Below are positions 8,131-16,925 of a stretch of DNA of 64,000 bases, piece by piece. Origin of the DNA: Arthrobacter cheniae (lineage in GTDB: Bacteria > Actinomycetota > Actinomycetes > Actinomycetales > Micrococcaceae); NCBI RefSeq assembly GCF_003602275.1, contig NZ_QZVT01000006.1:186001-250000 (forward strand). Direction: 5' to 3'. Every line of letters starts with the position of its first letter. The first letter of the stretch is position 1. The position numbers were made by a program, and so were the translations under genes. The notes beneath the pieces were generated by a model. It was not told where the DNA came from. It saw nothing but the letters and a program-made list of their open reading frames with translations, and made no database searches.

Positions 8131-9150
8131 TCAGGCGCGCCGACGCTGCAGCACGTCATCGAGGTTGATCCGTCCTGTCGCCGGCGCCGCACTGCCGTCG
8201 AGCGCCTCGGCCTCCTCCGTCGCTGCCGCAACCCGGGCTGCTGCCTCGGATGCCTTGATGGGCGTCTTCGACAGGGGCCTCGGAGCCTCGGGCAGGTCCA
8301 GCGGAGCCGGCGCCTGGCGTTCGGCCTTGGCTGCGTCGACATAGGTGGGGCGCGGTACCTCGACAGGCGCCCACGCGGTGGTACCGGCAGACTGACCGGC
8401 GCTCTCGGACGGCGCGGGCGGAACCGAGCTGCGAACATCCACGATCGATGAACCGTGCGCGACGGCGAGTGCGGCCGTCCGCAGCTCCATGGGGGTCAGG
8501 GGACGCACTGGAGTTTCCTCGGCGTCGAAAAGGGTCGTGGGGCGGCGGGGCGCCGTCGGGACGTCGTGGACCGGAGGGTGGTCCTCGACAGGAGCATCGA
8601 TCCGGACGGGTGCCATGGCCTCCGCGAAGGCACGCTCCACCCGGGCACGCCGACTCCGGATGGCCATGGCGCGCAACGTGAGAACCGCGGCGACGGCGAC
8701 ACCGACGCTCACCAGAGGGACGAGGAGTGAGACGACACCGAACGCACTCAGGATGAGGGTCACCGGGAGTGCGAGCAGCGCGAGCAGTCCCAGGAGCGCC
8801 ACACCGATGCGACCTCGATGCAGCATCGACACTCCCGAGCTGTCCGGCCGCCACGACGCACCGGTGGCATGCGCTACGGCCTTGTCGGTCGTCGCGGGGT
8901 GCGGTTCGTGGGTGTTTCCCGAGCGGGCGTGATCGTCCTGCGGCGCGGTCATTGTCATCATGCTCTCCATGGAACGGCGTGTCCCGGCGATGGGCGATTG
9001 GTGTGAGGCTCCGGCGAGGTCCGGCGTGGTCCTCCGGAGGACGGAGGGTGCCACCCAAACCAGCCAGAGACCGACGATTGCGACGAGCACCAACGAGCTA
9101 TCCAGGGAGAAGACCACACTCAAAACCGTAGGAGCACTTCGGCCCGGCAT
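8131..9150 (-). CDS. SepX/GlpR-like divisome membrane protein
   Basis: A 339-residue protein with one N-terminal membrane helix (about residues 17-36, ending VAPSVLRR), a linker, a second helix pair (about 115-137 and 139-160), and a disordered, proline/alanine-rich C-terminal half. The topology and the tryptophan-rich helix followed by twin arginines match SepX of Streptomyces and GlpR of Corynebacterium, which act with the FtsZ-linked divisome. Placement beside a RimJ-type acetyltransferase and galU matches the family neighbourhood. The glp (MoeA/gephyrin-like) gene normally found between galU and this gene is absent here. The assignment rests on topology and synteny; the start is uncertain. 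Confidence 0.68.
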   Translation of the reverse strand: MPGRSAPTVLSVVFSLDSSLVLVAIVGLWLVWVAPSVLRRTTPDLAGASHQSPIAGTRRSMESMMTMTAPQDDHARSGNTHEPHPATTDKAVAHATGASWRPDSSGVSMLHRGRIGVALLGLLALLALPVTLILSAFGVVSLLVPLVSVGVAVAAVLTLRAMAIRSRRARVERAFAEAMAPVRIDAPVEDHPPVHDVPTAPRRPTTLFDAEETPVRPLTPMELRTAALAVAHGSSIVDVRSSVPPAPSESAGQSAGTTAWAPVEVPRPTYVDAAKAERQAPAPLDLPEAPRPLSKTPIKASEAAARVAAATEEAEALDGSAAPATGRINLDDVLQRRRA

Positions 9151-9210
9151 CCCGCATTGTTCCCGGTGTGTCGGGAGCTAATATGCTGCTCACGGCATTC
9201 GACCCCCGTG

Positions 9211-9840
9211 TCACTCCTGGCGGGGCTGCAGGCTCTCGAGCCAGGGAGCCAGGAGACCGCGCGGAACCTCCTCGGACGTCAGCGCGAAACTCCTGTGATC
9301 AGCCCACTGTCCGGCGATGTGCAGGTACCTCGGGCGCAGCCCCTCGTCGCGGAAGCGCAGCTTCTCCACCACGCGGAGGCTGGCACTGTTCTCCGGACGG
9401 ATGTTGATCTCCATACGGTGCAGGCCGAGTTCGCGGAAGCAGTAGTCGGTGACGAGGGCCACCGCCGTCGGAGCAAGGCCGCGACCCGCACGCTCGGAAT
9501 CGATCCAGTAGCCAAGGGTCGCCGTCATCGCAGAACCCCAGGTGATACCGGACACCGTCAGCTGGCCGACGAGCCGGGCGTCCCGCGAACCCGGGTCCTG
9601 TTCCGTGATGAGGAAGGGGAGAGCCGAACCCTGGCGCGCCTGGGCGGTCAGGGAGCGCACCATCTGGTGGTACGTCGGGAGGAAGCCCTCCGGATCGGGA
9701 TTGGATGCCTCCCAGGGGGCCAGCCAGCCGGCATTGCGGTGGCGCAGTGCGGTCCACGCCGCCTTGTCCCTGTGACGGATGGGCCTCAGGACCAGCGAAC
9801 CGGTCCTGAGGGTCACGGGCCAGCTGAGTGCCGACCACAT
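9211..9840 (-). CDS. GNAT N-acetyltransferase, RimJ/RimL type
   Basis: A 209-residue acetyl-CoA-dependent acetyltransferase. The substrate strand LRTGSLVLRPIRHRDKAAW opens the protein. The acetyl-CoA site is seen as LGYWIDSERAGRGLAPTAVALV, followed by LGLHRMEINIRPENSASLRV, the standard RimJ/RimL C-terminal block. It may acetylate N-termini of ribosomal or other proteins, but the target is unknown. It starts six bases after the galU stop on the same strand and is followed by the SepX/GlpR-like gene, the conserved actinobacterial order, apart from the missing glp. Confidence 0.85.
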   Translation of the reverse strand: MWSALSWPVTLRTGSLVLRPIRHRDKAAWTALRHRNAGWLAPWEASNPDPEGFLPTYHQMVRSLTAQARQGSALPFLITEQDPGSRDARLVGQLTVSGITWGSAMTATLGYWIDSERAGRGLAPTAVALVTDYCFRELGLHRMEINIRPENSASLRVVEKLRFRDEGLRPRYLHIAGQWADHRSFALTSEEVPRGLLAPWLESLQPRQE

Positions 9841-9846
9841 GGCGAT

Positions 9847-10749
9847 CTAGTCCGAGATGTTCTTGCTGAAGTCCTTGATCCACGCCCGGAGGTCCGGACC
9901 GAGGTCCTCACGCTCCGATGCCAGTGTCACGACGGCCTTCAGGTAGCTGAGCTTGTCGCCCGTGTCATAGCGGCGCCCCCGGAACACGACTCCGTACACG
10001 CCTGACCCCTCGCCCTCGGCGGCTGCAAGGGTCTGAAGCGCATCGGTCAGCTGGATCTCGCCACCACGACCCGGCGCCGTCGTCTCGAGGACCTCGAACA
10101 CGCGGGGGTGGAGCACATACCGACCTATCACTGCGAGGTTCGACGGCGCATCCTCGACGGCGGGCTTCTCGACCAACTGGTTCACGCGGACGTGGTCCTC
10201 ACCGTCGATCCCCGTGATGTCGGCGCAGCCGTAGGCACTGATCTGCCGGGGATCGACCTCGATCAGGGCGATGACGGAGCCGCCCGTCTTCGCCTGGACC
10301 GCGATCATGGTCTCCAGGAGGGGGTCACGCTCGTCGATCAGGTCATCGCCGAGAAGGACGGCGAACGGTTCGTTGCCGACGTGCAGCTTGGCGCGGAGGA
10401 CGGCGTGGCCTAGGCCCTTGGGGTCGCCCTGACGGAGGTAGTGGATGTCGCCGAGCTCGGACGGGCGGCGTACGGCTGCCAGCTTGTCGAGGTCGCCCTT
10501 GGCCTCGAGGGTCTGCTCGATGAAGGGAACGCGGTCGAAGTGATCCTCGAGCGCCCGCTTGTTACGCCCCGTGATCATCAGGACATCGGACAGACCGGCG
10601 TCGACGGCCTCCTGGACCACGTACTGGATGGCGGGCTTGTCCACGACGGGAAGCATTTCCTTCGGCATCGCCTTGGTGGCAGGAAGGAAGCGGGTCCCCA
10701 GGCCGGCCGCGGGGATAACGGCCTTCGTCACGCGTGATCGCAAAGTCAT
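9847..10749 (-). CDS. galU: UTP-glucose-1-phosphate uridylyltransferase
   Basis: A 300-residue enzyme making UDP-glucose from UTP and glucose-1-phosphate for cell-wall polymers, glycolipids and trehalose. It carries the nucleotide-binding signature AVIPAAGLGTRFLPATKAMPKEML near the N-terminus, then VVDKPAIQYVVQEAV and AVLLGDDLID, all typical of bacterial GalU. The length is normal. The ATG at 10749 is preceded by TAATGT six bases upstream, and the spacer also contains GGAG, so it may be leaderless or weakly leadered. It is divergent from the 5-formyltetrahydrofolate cyclo-ligase gene with a 55-base shared promoter region. Confidence 0.96.
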   Translation of the reverse strand: MTLRSRVTKAVIPAAGLGTRFLPATKAMPKEMLPVVDKPAIQYVVQEAVDAGLSDVLMITGRNKRALEDHFDRVPFIEQTLEAKGDLDKLAAVRRPSELGDIHYLRQGDPKGLGHAVLRAKLHVGNEPFAVLLGDDLIDERDPLLETMIAVQAKTGGSVIALIEVDPRQISAYGCADITGIDGEDHVRVNQLVEKPAVEDAPSNLAVIGRYVLHPRVFEVLETTAPGRGGEIQLTDALQTLAAAEGEGSGVYGVVFRGRRYDTGDKLSYLKAVVTLASEREDLGPDLRAWIKDFSKNISD

Positions 10750-10755
10750 GGCTCC

Positions 10756-10761
10756 ACATTA
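10756..10761 (-). promoter_or_regulatory. Leaderless-type -10 box of galU
   Basis: TAATGT on the minus strand ends six bases before the galU ATG. The spacer GGAGCC could also act as a very close ribosome binding site. Confidence 0.4.
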
Positions 10762-10804
10762 CATAACGGGTGAGGTATTCCCCCCGCATGACCACAATGG
10801 GGGT

Positions 10805-11458
10805 ATGACCCCGCCCGAACATGTCACGGAGAAGGCCCGCCTGCGCTCGGTGCTCCGCTCGAACCGCGCCGGGCTGGACCCGATCGAGCGGCACGAGCAG
10901 TCGCACGCGATGGCCGGGATGGTCGCGGAGTACGTCAGTGGCCTGCTGGGATCCTCCGGCGGATCCGCGACGGGGCACGCCGTCGTCACCGCCTATCTGG
11001 GTGTCGACCCTGAGCCCGACACCGCGCCACTCCTGGCCCGGCTGCACGCACTCGGCGTCGACGTCGTCCTGCCCGTCTGCGAGCCGCAGTACCGGTTGTC
11101 CTGGACCGTCTGGACGCCGGGCGTCGCACTGCAGCGTTCGGTGCGCGCCCCGGTGGATGAGCCCGTCGGCCCCCGGCGAACCTTCGAGGAGCTGTCGGGC
11201 GTGCGTCTGATCCTCGTTCCCGCACTCGGGGTGGACCGCTCAGGGCAGCGCATCGGCCAGGGAGGCGGCTATTACGACCGGTTCCTCGCACGCCATCCGC
11301 GGAACCGGGCGGACGCGGTGCCGCGGATCGGCATGGTGTACCGGTCCGAGGTGCTGCCCGAGGGCGCCATACCGGCCGAACCGCACGATCAGCCCCTCGA
11401 TGCAGTAATGACGGCCGATGGCCTCATCCGGCTCCGAACCGACGATCTCCCGGTGTAG
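10805..11458 (+). CDS. 5-formyltetrahydrofolate cyclo-ligase
   Basis: A 217-residue ATP-dependent enzyme converting 5-formyl-THF to 5,10-methenyl-THF. It shows the N-terminal basic block KARLRSVLRSNRAGLD, the substrate region RRTFEELSGVRLILVPALGVD and the diagnostic GQGGGYYDRFLARH. The ATG at 10805 has no ribosome binding site; CACAAT six bases upstream is a poor -10. It diverges from galU and is followed 85 bases later by fmdB, a common actinobacterial arrangement. Confidence 0.92.
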   Translation: MTPPEHVTEKARLRSVLRSNRAGLDPIERHEQSHAMAGMVAEYVSGLLGSSGGSATGHAVVTAYLGVDPEPDTAPLLARLHALGVDVVLPVCEPQYRLSWTVWTPGVALQRSVRAPVDEPVGPRRTFEELSGVRLILVPALGVDRSGQRIGQGGGYYDRFLARHPRNRADAVPRIGMVYRSEVLPEGAIPAEPHDQPLDAVMTADGLIRLRTDDLPV

Positions 11459-11543
11459 ACTGGCACTCGACCCCGGAGAGTGCCAACAACAGTCGCAGGA
11501 ATGTGCCATCCGGGGACCACGAAGCTCGTCCAGGAGGAATTCC

Positions 11544-11894
11544 ATGCCCATGTACGCCTATGCCTGCAAGGCCTGCGGCCACGCCTTCGACATCCAGCAG
11601 TCGTTCTCGGACGATTCCCTGAAGGACTGTCCCATATGCGGCGGCACGCTCCGCAAGAAGTTCAACAGTGTGGGCGTGGTGTTCAAAGGGTCGGGTTTCT
11701 ACCGCAACGACTCACGAGCCACGACGACGAGCACGGACGCCGGATCGTCCTCGGTCTCCTCCTCCCCCTCGGCGCCTGCTGCTTCGGGCTCCGGGCCGTC
11801 GAGCAGTTCATCCTCCGAGTCCTCGTCGAGCTCCGCCAAATCCAAGGCCGGCGCTTCGTCCTCGTCGGGCGGCGGGACTGCTGCCGCGTCCTGA
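11544..11894 (+). CDS. FmdB-family zinc ribbon protein
   Basis: A 116-residue protein whose first 45 residues form a zinc ribbon: MYAYACKACGHAFDI with CKAC, then DCPICGG, giving four cysteine ligands. The region FNSVGVVFKGSGFYRNDSR is the typical FmdB end. The remaining 55 residues are a serine/alanine/glycine tail of low complexity, common in actinobacterial members. An AGGAGG ribosome binding site is at 11532-11537. The role is regulatory or nucleic-acid-related by family description only. Confidence 0.9.
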   Translation: MPMYAYACKACGHAFDIQQSFSDDSLKDCPICGGTLRKKFNSVGVVFKGSGFYRNDSRATTTSTDAGSSSVSSSPSAPAASGSGPSSSSSSESSSSSAKSKAGASSSSGGGTAAAS

Positions 11895-11988
11895 GGACCC
11901 CGTCGGGTAGACCGCCTGATCGAACGGGCTGCTCTCGCTGATATCCACATAGCCGAAGCCCCCCCGCGGGCGAGGGAGCGCACCCGCC

Positions 11989-11994
11989 TAGGGT
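11989..11994 (+). promoter_or_regulatory. Leaderless -10 box of SAF-domain gene
   Basis: TAGGGT ends six bases before the ATG at 12001. No ribosome binding site is present. Confidence 0.5.
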
Positions 11995-12000
11995 CGGGCC

Positions 12001-12663
12001 ATGAACCCGACCGGCAAACCCCACGGTCCTCCCCTTCGACACCGCCTGCGCAGGACGGTCCATCGACGCAAGAGGCTGATCGCCGCCCTGCTCTTCAGTG
12101 CCGCCGCAGGGGTAGCCGTGGAGGCGGCCGTGGGAGACGACTATGCGACGACGACGGTGGTCAGCGCCACTCGGGACCTCGCCGTCGGGACAATCCTGCA
12201 GGAATCGGACGTCACCGTGGTCCGCCTGCCCGAGCAAGCAGTGGCAATCGGCGCTGCCGATAGTCCTGCCGACGTGGTGGGCCAGCAGGTAGCCACCCCC
12301 CTGCCGGAGGGCGCACCGGTATCGGCGACATCCCTGGTGGGCGACAGCCTGCTGACCGGTACGCCGCCGGGAACCGTGGCGGTGCCCCTTCGCCCCGCCG
12401 ACCCAGCGACGGTGCAACTCCTGGCGCCCGGGCAGCTCGTGGATGTCATCCTGAGGACCGGCAACGGCTACGACGTCGCCGCGGACTCCAGTGTCCTCGC
12501 CCAATCCGTCGCCATCCTGTGGACCGACCCGGGCGACCCCGGCGCCTGGCCCGGCGGCGGCGAGGGCGGACTGGTGGTGATCGCGGCGAGCCCGGAGGAC
12601 GCAGCCGCCCTCGCAGGATCTTCGAGTTCGGGGGACGTCCACCTTGTCCTGACGGCGCGGTGA
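12001..12663 (+). CDS. SAF-domain (CpaB/RcpC-like) membrane-anchored protein
   Basis: A 220-residue protein with a basic N-terminus, one membrane helix near residues 24-42 and an extracytoplasmic SAF domain (VVSATRDLAVGTILQESDVTVVRLPEQ, residues about 53-80). A second block, GTVAVPLRPADPATVQLLAPGQLVDVI, resembles the CpaB/RcpC core that stabilises secretins in tight-adherence pili. In actinobacteria such proteins often stand alone, and no pilus genes are visible nearby. It is convergent with the large helicase-like gene. The function is not established. Confidence 0.8.
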   Translation: MNPTGKPHGPPLRHRLRRTVHRRKRLIAALLFSAAAGVAVEAAVGDDYATTTVVSATRDLAVGTILQESDVTVVRLPEQAVAIGAADSPADVVGQQVATPLPEGAPVSATSLVGDSLLTGTPPGTVAVPLRPADPATVQLLAPGQLVDVILRTGNGYDVAADSSVLAQSVAILWTDPGDPGAWPGGGEGGLVVIAASPEDAAALAGSSSSGDVHLVLTAR

Positions 12664-12664
12664 A

Positions 12665-12683
12665 GTCCGGGGCGCACCCGGAC
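12665..12683. terminator. Hairpin between convergent SAF and helicase-like genes
   Basis: GTCCGGG and CCCGGAC form a perfect 7-bp stem with a 5-base loop two bases after the SAF stop codon. There is no U-run, so this is a possible rather than a certain terminator. Confidence 0.35.
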
Positions 12684-12761
12684 GAGCCGGGCACGGGTCA
12701 ACAACCGCTTGCCCATGACACCCGTGCGCAGGGCGCGATCCACGCCGATCCGGAGGCGGGG

Positions 12762-15700
12762 TCAGCCCCAGTGCGGGGGCCGCTGCTCCTTGAGCCATTC
12801 ATCCTGGTTGTCCTCAACGTCTCCCCACGACCGGGCATCGTCCTCGCCCGCAGTCTTCGGCAGTGCGCTGGAGGCCTGGTCCGGACTTTCGGCCTCACGT
12901 CCTACGACGATCCCGCGACCCGGGTGCTGCTCGTCCTTCCGCATCCTGGCGGCGTCCTTCCGTGTCTTCGGCTGATCGGCACTTTCGCGGGGTGGCAGAC
13001 CGATCACCGAAGAGGCGCGCTCGGCGCAACCGTCCGGGTCGGTGAAGACCTCGATGGTCCACAGCGGCATGTACCGCCAGCCCATCCGCTCGAGAACCTG
13101 GGGGCGGAGCCGGCTGCGCTCCCGGACGGACATCGCCCCATAACGACCTGTTCCATCCGATTCGATCGCCAGCGGAGCCGGCCTTTCGTCGTTCACGGTC
13201 GCAGCACTGCCGTCGGCACTGATGTCGGCGGGTCTGACCGCGACGATGTCGAGGACTCCGGCGTAGTGGTCCCACACGTCGGCCCCGCGATACCGCAACC
13301 GGTCCACGAGATCCGCCACGAGCGGGTCCTCGTTACCGCTGGATGCGGTCGGATGCTGCACGCCGTCCGAACCGAGCTCACGCTGCAGGAGCTCGAAGAA
13401 GTCCAGGGCGCCCGCCGTGAGCCTTTCCGGATCGAGGTCCGAGGGCTCGAAGCAGGTCAGCACGTGCTGCAGCCGGCGTGCGCGCGTCATCGCCATGACG
13501 AAGTTGCGGCGTCCGTCGGGCGCCGACAGCGGTCCGAACGAGTGCAGGGCGCGTCCGTGGGGCGTCCGTCCATAGCCGAGCGAGAAGATGATGTCATCAC
13601 GCACGAGCCCTCCGGCCCGCTCGACGGGGACCACGCGGAAGGCCTCCCTTCCTGGGGTGAGGAAGTCCGCGGCCCACGGGAACTGCGCCATCTGCAGGCG
13701 GATTGCCTCCCCCACGCGTGCAGCGTGCCGCGGACTCGCCGTCACGACGGCGAGCGAGAAACTCGGACGGTGGCGAATGTGCTCGAACACGAGTTCGACG
13801 ACCCGGTTCACCTCGACGGCGACGCTCTCGACGCCGTCGTGCTCCGAACTGGGCATGCCGGTGCCGTTGGGCAGGTATTCGACCACGAGTCCGCGGCCCT
13901 CCCCGGTGACTTCGGAGGCCTGCGGGAGTCTCGAGAGCTTCCCGTCGTAGAAGGTCTCGCTCAGGTACGTGTCGAGGCCGCGGTCGACACCCCGGTAGAT
14001 CTGCGTGAGACCGCGGACGGGCAGGACATCGCGCAGGGAATCGAAAGCGCTGGGCAGGGGCTCCAGTGCCGATGCCCGGTCGGCCGGCTGCACCTCGATG
14101 CTGAAGCGCGTCGGCCCGGCGAGGCGATCGTCCCCGAGGACCACGACCTGCCCGGACCGGGCGACGCAGGGGACAGCGCTCTGCAGCGACATCGATTCGC
14201 CGTCCAGGATTACGGCGAGGTCGAAGCGGTGACCCTCGGGTACCGCACCCCTGATGGTCAACGGGCTCACGGCCCAGACGGGCAGGAGCGACGCGACGAT
14301 GTCCTGGTGCAGACCGGCGAAAACCTCGAGCGTCAGCGTCCCGTCCTTGAGCTCCTGCCGGAGGCGCCCGGCGTCTTCCGGGTGACTCTCCACCGCTGCT
14401 CGCCACCGCTCGGCGAGGCTCCAGCGGATCCTTGCCGGTCCGGCGGCGATGTGCGCGTTGTCGGCAAGCCGGAACTCGGCCTCGAGCTTCCGGAGACTGT
14501 CGCCGTCGGACATGGCGAGGTAGTCGTCCCCACTGATCATCGCCTCGAGGGCCGATTGCCACCATGCAAGCTCGAGCTCGAATCCCACACGCTCGGCGGC
14601 TATCTCGCGCGCGGCGAGATCGTCGAGCAGCTCGGCCAGGCCCTGCTCGCGCATCTCGTCGAGGAGCAGCGTCCGTTCGGGCAGCGTCTCGAGCGTCTCC
14701 CTGTCGGCTGCAAGGTCCCGCAGGATTCCTTCGAGACCATCGAGGTCGAGGGAAGCGAGGTCTGGCCGTCCGGACGTGGGCCGGAGGATCGTGGTCAGCT
14801 CTTCGAGACGGGCCTCCACCGCACGGTAGGACGCATGGATCTCGGCGAGTCCCGTGGGTACCGAGGGGTGCCGTTCGGTCAGTGCATAGCGCGTCCACAG
14901 GGTGCGCTGTTGCTGCACCTCGAGCAGGGAGGTATGGAGGTCCGAGATGTGTACGCCCGGCCGGATGTACTCCTTGGCCACGCGACGCAGCCGGGAGCGG
15001 GTCATCGAACTCATCTCGATCTCGCGCTCCTTGCGCCACGACGAGGGAGCCGTCGCCGAGATGAGGTCCGTGACCGGTCGGTCGAAGATGTCGGGGGTGA
15101 ACTTGTCGAGGCTCTCCCGCACGGCGACGAGGAGTTCGAGCTGCTCGCCCCACTCCCTGAAGGTTTCGCCGAGCGTGATGTGGGAGTGCTCCGCGACGCG
15201 CTGCACCTTGCTGCGCAGATCCGGGATCTCGGTGGCCACCTGCTCGGCAAGGCCATGTGCGTGTTCGGTTTCCTTGCGGTTGAGCAACTGCGCCCCGTAC
15301 CAGGGACTCTCCGTGGAGGCCTTGCTGAAGCTACCCAGTTCGGCCGCACGCTGCAGGCGTTCCGTGAGCTCCTTGCGATCCGCGATCGAATCGAGCACGC
15401 TGCGCTTGAGCCGGACGGTCGTCGACGGCGCCGGATCGAGCGCGGTGAGGCCGGCCAGGGCCTGCATCGCCTGGTAGGGCGAACAGCCCCACCGCGTGCG
15501 GACGTTATGAAGGCTCCGGACGTGCTCCATGAGCTGGTACCGGTGCCCCGTCAGGGTGGAATGCAGGGAGTCGAGCTGAGGCTCGACGGCCTTCTCGTTC
15601 CGCACGAGGGCGCGGATGACGGACTCCCGGAGCTGCGCCGGACCGGTCTGGCTCCCCAGCTGCAGGACGAGCGAGCCGAGATTGAGCCCATCGAGGTCCT

Positions 15701-16781
15701 GGACGAACTCGTTCAGGGTGCCTCGGCGCTCCGCGGCGACGACCACCCGCTTGCCGGCGACCGCGGCCCTTGCCGCGACGTTGAGGGCCGTCTGGGTCTG
15801 ACCGGTTCCGGGCGGGGTTGCGACAGCAAGGCTCACGCCGGCATCGACGAGGTCGAGGACGTCCTGCTGCGCCCTGTCGGCGTCGAGGATCAGCAGTTCA
15901 CTGCCGGGATCGCGCTCGTCCGCCGGCGGGAAATGCAGCCCGTCCGCCGATGCGGTGAGGGCCGAGGCCGCTTCCGCGTCACCGCGCGCCGCTCCCATCA
16001 GGGCCGCGAGGACCGGGTGGTCCGGACGCAGGGCGGGATCGCCCTTGACCCCGGCGAGGTCGGCAAAGGTGGACACCAGGACACGGTGCTCCACCGACAT
16101 GCCGCGTACACCATCGGCCAGGGCGCGCATGCGCTCGAGGACGGGGTGGGGATCGAAGCGTGCCGTTCCGTAGGCCAGCCGCGCGATACCGGCCGGATCC
16201 ACCTCGAGGCCCTGCTGGTTCCGCAGGTGGCGCACGAGCGCCGGATTCATGCGGGCCTGCTCGGTGATCTGCAGCTCGTAGTCGTCCTGCGAGGCATGGA
16301 CCGTCAGTGAGACCGCGGTCAGGAGCACGGGAGCGTTCAGCGTCTCGGAGCGCCCGGAGCCATCGACGGATCGCCAGGACGCCGTGCCGGCGGCGAGGTA
16401 ACCGACGTCGATCCCGCGCTCCGTGCCCAGTTCGAAGATCTTGGCACGCAGGGCACGGGCAGCGGCCTTGGCCGCGCTGTACTGCACGGGATCACGAAGG
16501 AGCGTCGACAGGCGCGTGCGGCGTCCGGCGAGGAGCTGAGCCAGGCCGGAGGGGTGTGCGTGCGTCAGGTCGATACTCGTACCGGCGGATGGCCGGAAGT
16601 GCAGCAGCGTATCGCCGGTGGCCTGCGGGCCGAGCCCCTCGAGCCAGGGCAGAAGGAAGTCCTGGGCCGACGAATCATCGGTGGACTGCGTCGGTCGAGG
16701 CCCAACCACGGCGCCGTGAGTGCCCTCCTGCTGGCGTTCCGACGGCGTTCCTTCCGCGTCCCGCTGGTCCTGCTCCGGCAC
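12762..16781 (-). CDS. Giant DUF4011/SF1-helicase-like protein with degenerate ATPase motifs and Vsr-like C-terminus
   Basis: About 1339 residues. The N-terminal third resembles DUF4011 (APVLLTAVSLTVHASQDDYEL, then NPALVRHLRNQQGLEVD). An SF1 (Upf1-like) helicase core follows with decayed motifs. Walker A reads PPGTGQTQT, with Gln328 in place of the invariant Lys. Motif II reads ILDGES instead of DEAS. Motif III is VVLGDDRLAGP, and motif VI is MAMTRARR. The C-terminal 150 residues resemble a Vsr/MTES_1575 REase-like fold (LAIESDG, then RERSRLRPQVLERMGW). I choose GTG 16781 because AAGAAGG lies five bases upstream; ATG 16832 and TTG 16877 are alternatives. The role is unknown; anti-phage, repair or scaffold functions are all inference. 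Confidence 0.75.
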   Translation of the reverse strand: MPEQDQRDAEGTPSERQQEGTHGAVVGPRPTQSTDDSSAQDFLLPWLEGLGPQATGDTLLHFRPSAGTSIDLTHAHPSGLAQLLAGRRTRLSTLLRDPVQYSAAKAAARALRAKIFELGTERGIDVGYLAAGTASWRSVDGSGRSETLNAPVLLTAVSLTVHASQDDYELQITEQARMNPALVRHLRNQQGLEVDPAGIARLAYGTARFDPHPVLERMRALADGVRGMSVEHRVLVSTFADLAGVKGDPALRPDHPVLAALMGAARGDAEAASALTASADGLHFPPADERDPGSELLILDADRAQQDVLDLVDAGVSLAVATPPGTGQTQTALNVAARAAVAGKRVVVAAERRGTLNEFVQDLDGLNLGSLVLQLGSQTGPAQLRESVIRALVRNEKAVEPQLDSLHSTLTGHRYQLMEHVRSLHNVRTRWGCSPYQAMQALAGLTALDPAPSTTVRLKRSVLDSIADRKELTERLQRAAELGSFSKASTESPWYGAQLLNRKETEHAHGLAEQVATEIPDLRSKVQRVAEHSHITLGETFREWGEQLELLVAVRESLDKFTPDIFDRPVTDLISATAPSSWRKEREIEMSSMTRSRLRRVAKEYIRPGVHISDLHTSLLEVQQQRTLWTRYALTERHPSVPTGLAEIHASYRAVEARLEELTTILRPTSGRPDLASLDLDGLEGILRDLAADRETLETLPERTLLLDEMREQGLAELLDDLAAREIAAERVGFELELAWWQSALEAMISGDDYLAMSDGDSLRKLEAEFRLADNAHIAAGPARIRWSLAERWRAAVESHPEDAGRLRQELKDGTLTLEVFAGLHQDIVASLLPVWAVSPLTIRGAVPEGHRFDLAVILDGESMSLQSAVPCVARSGQVVVLGDDRLAGPTRFSIEVQPADRASALEPLPSAFDSLRDVLPVRGLTQIYRGVDRGLDTYLSETFYDGKLSRLPQASEVTGEGRGLVVEYLPNGTGMPSSEHDGVESVAVEVNRVVELVFEHIRHRPSFSLAVVTASPRHAARVGEAIRLQMAQFPWAADFLTPGREAFRVVPVERAGGLVRDDIIFSLGYGRTPHGRALHSFGPLSAPDGRRNFVMAMTRARRLQHVLTCFEPSDLDPERLTAGALDFFELLQRELGSDGVQHPTASSGNEDPLVADLVDRLRYRGADVWDHYAGVLDIVAVRPADISADGSAATVNDERPAPLAIESDGTGRYGAMSVRERSRLRPQVLERMGWRYMPLWTIEVFTDPDGCAERASSVIGLPPRESADQPKTRKDAARMRKDEQHPGRGIVVGREAESPDQASSALPKTAGEDDARSWGDVEDNQDEWLKEQRPPHWG

Positions 16782-16925
16782 GACCGCCTTCTTTCCTGCA
16801 TTGTCACGTGCTGATCTTGACCAGATGGGCATATCTTCCAAGCTATCCGAAAAGCGAACGGACCCCGCGGATAGCAACGCGGCCCGGGCGGACCGGAGTG
16901 GGATTGCTCCTCCTCCGGTGTCCGC

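Noticed and set aside
12519-16310. A 1263-codon open frame on the plus strand opposite the giant helicase-like gene
   Set aside because: Composition is Arg/Gly/His/Asp-rich with no domain. It is the usual antisense shadow of high-GC coding DNA, while the minus strand shows real domain motifs.
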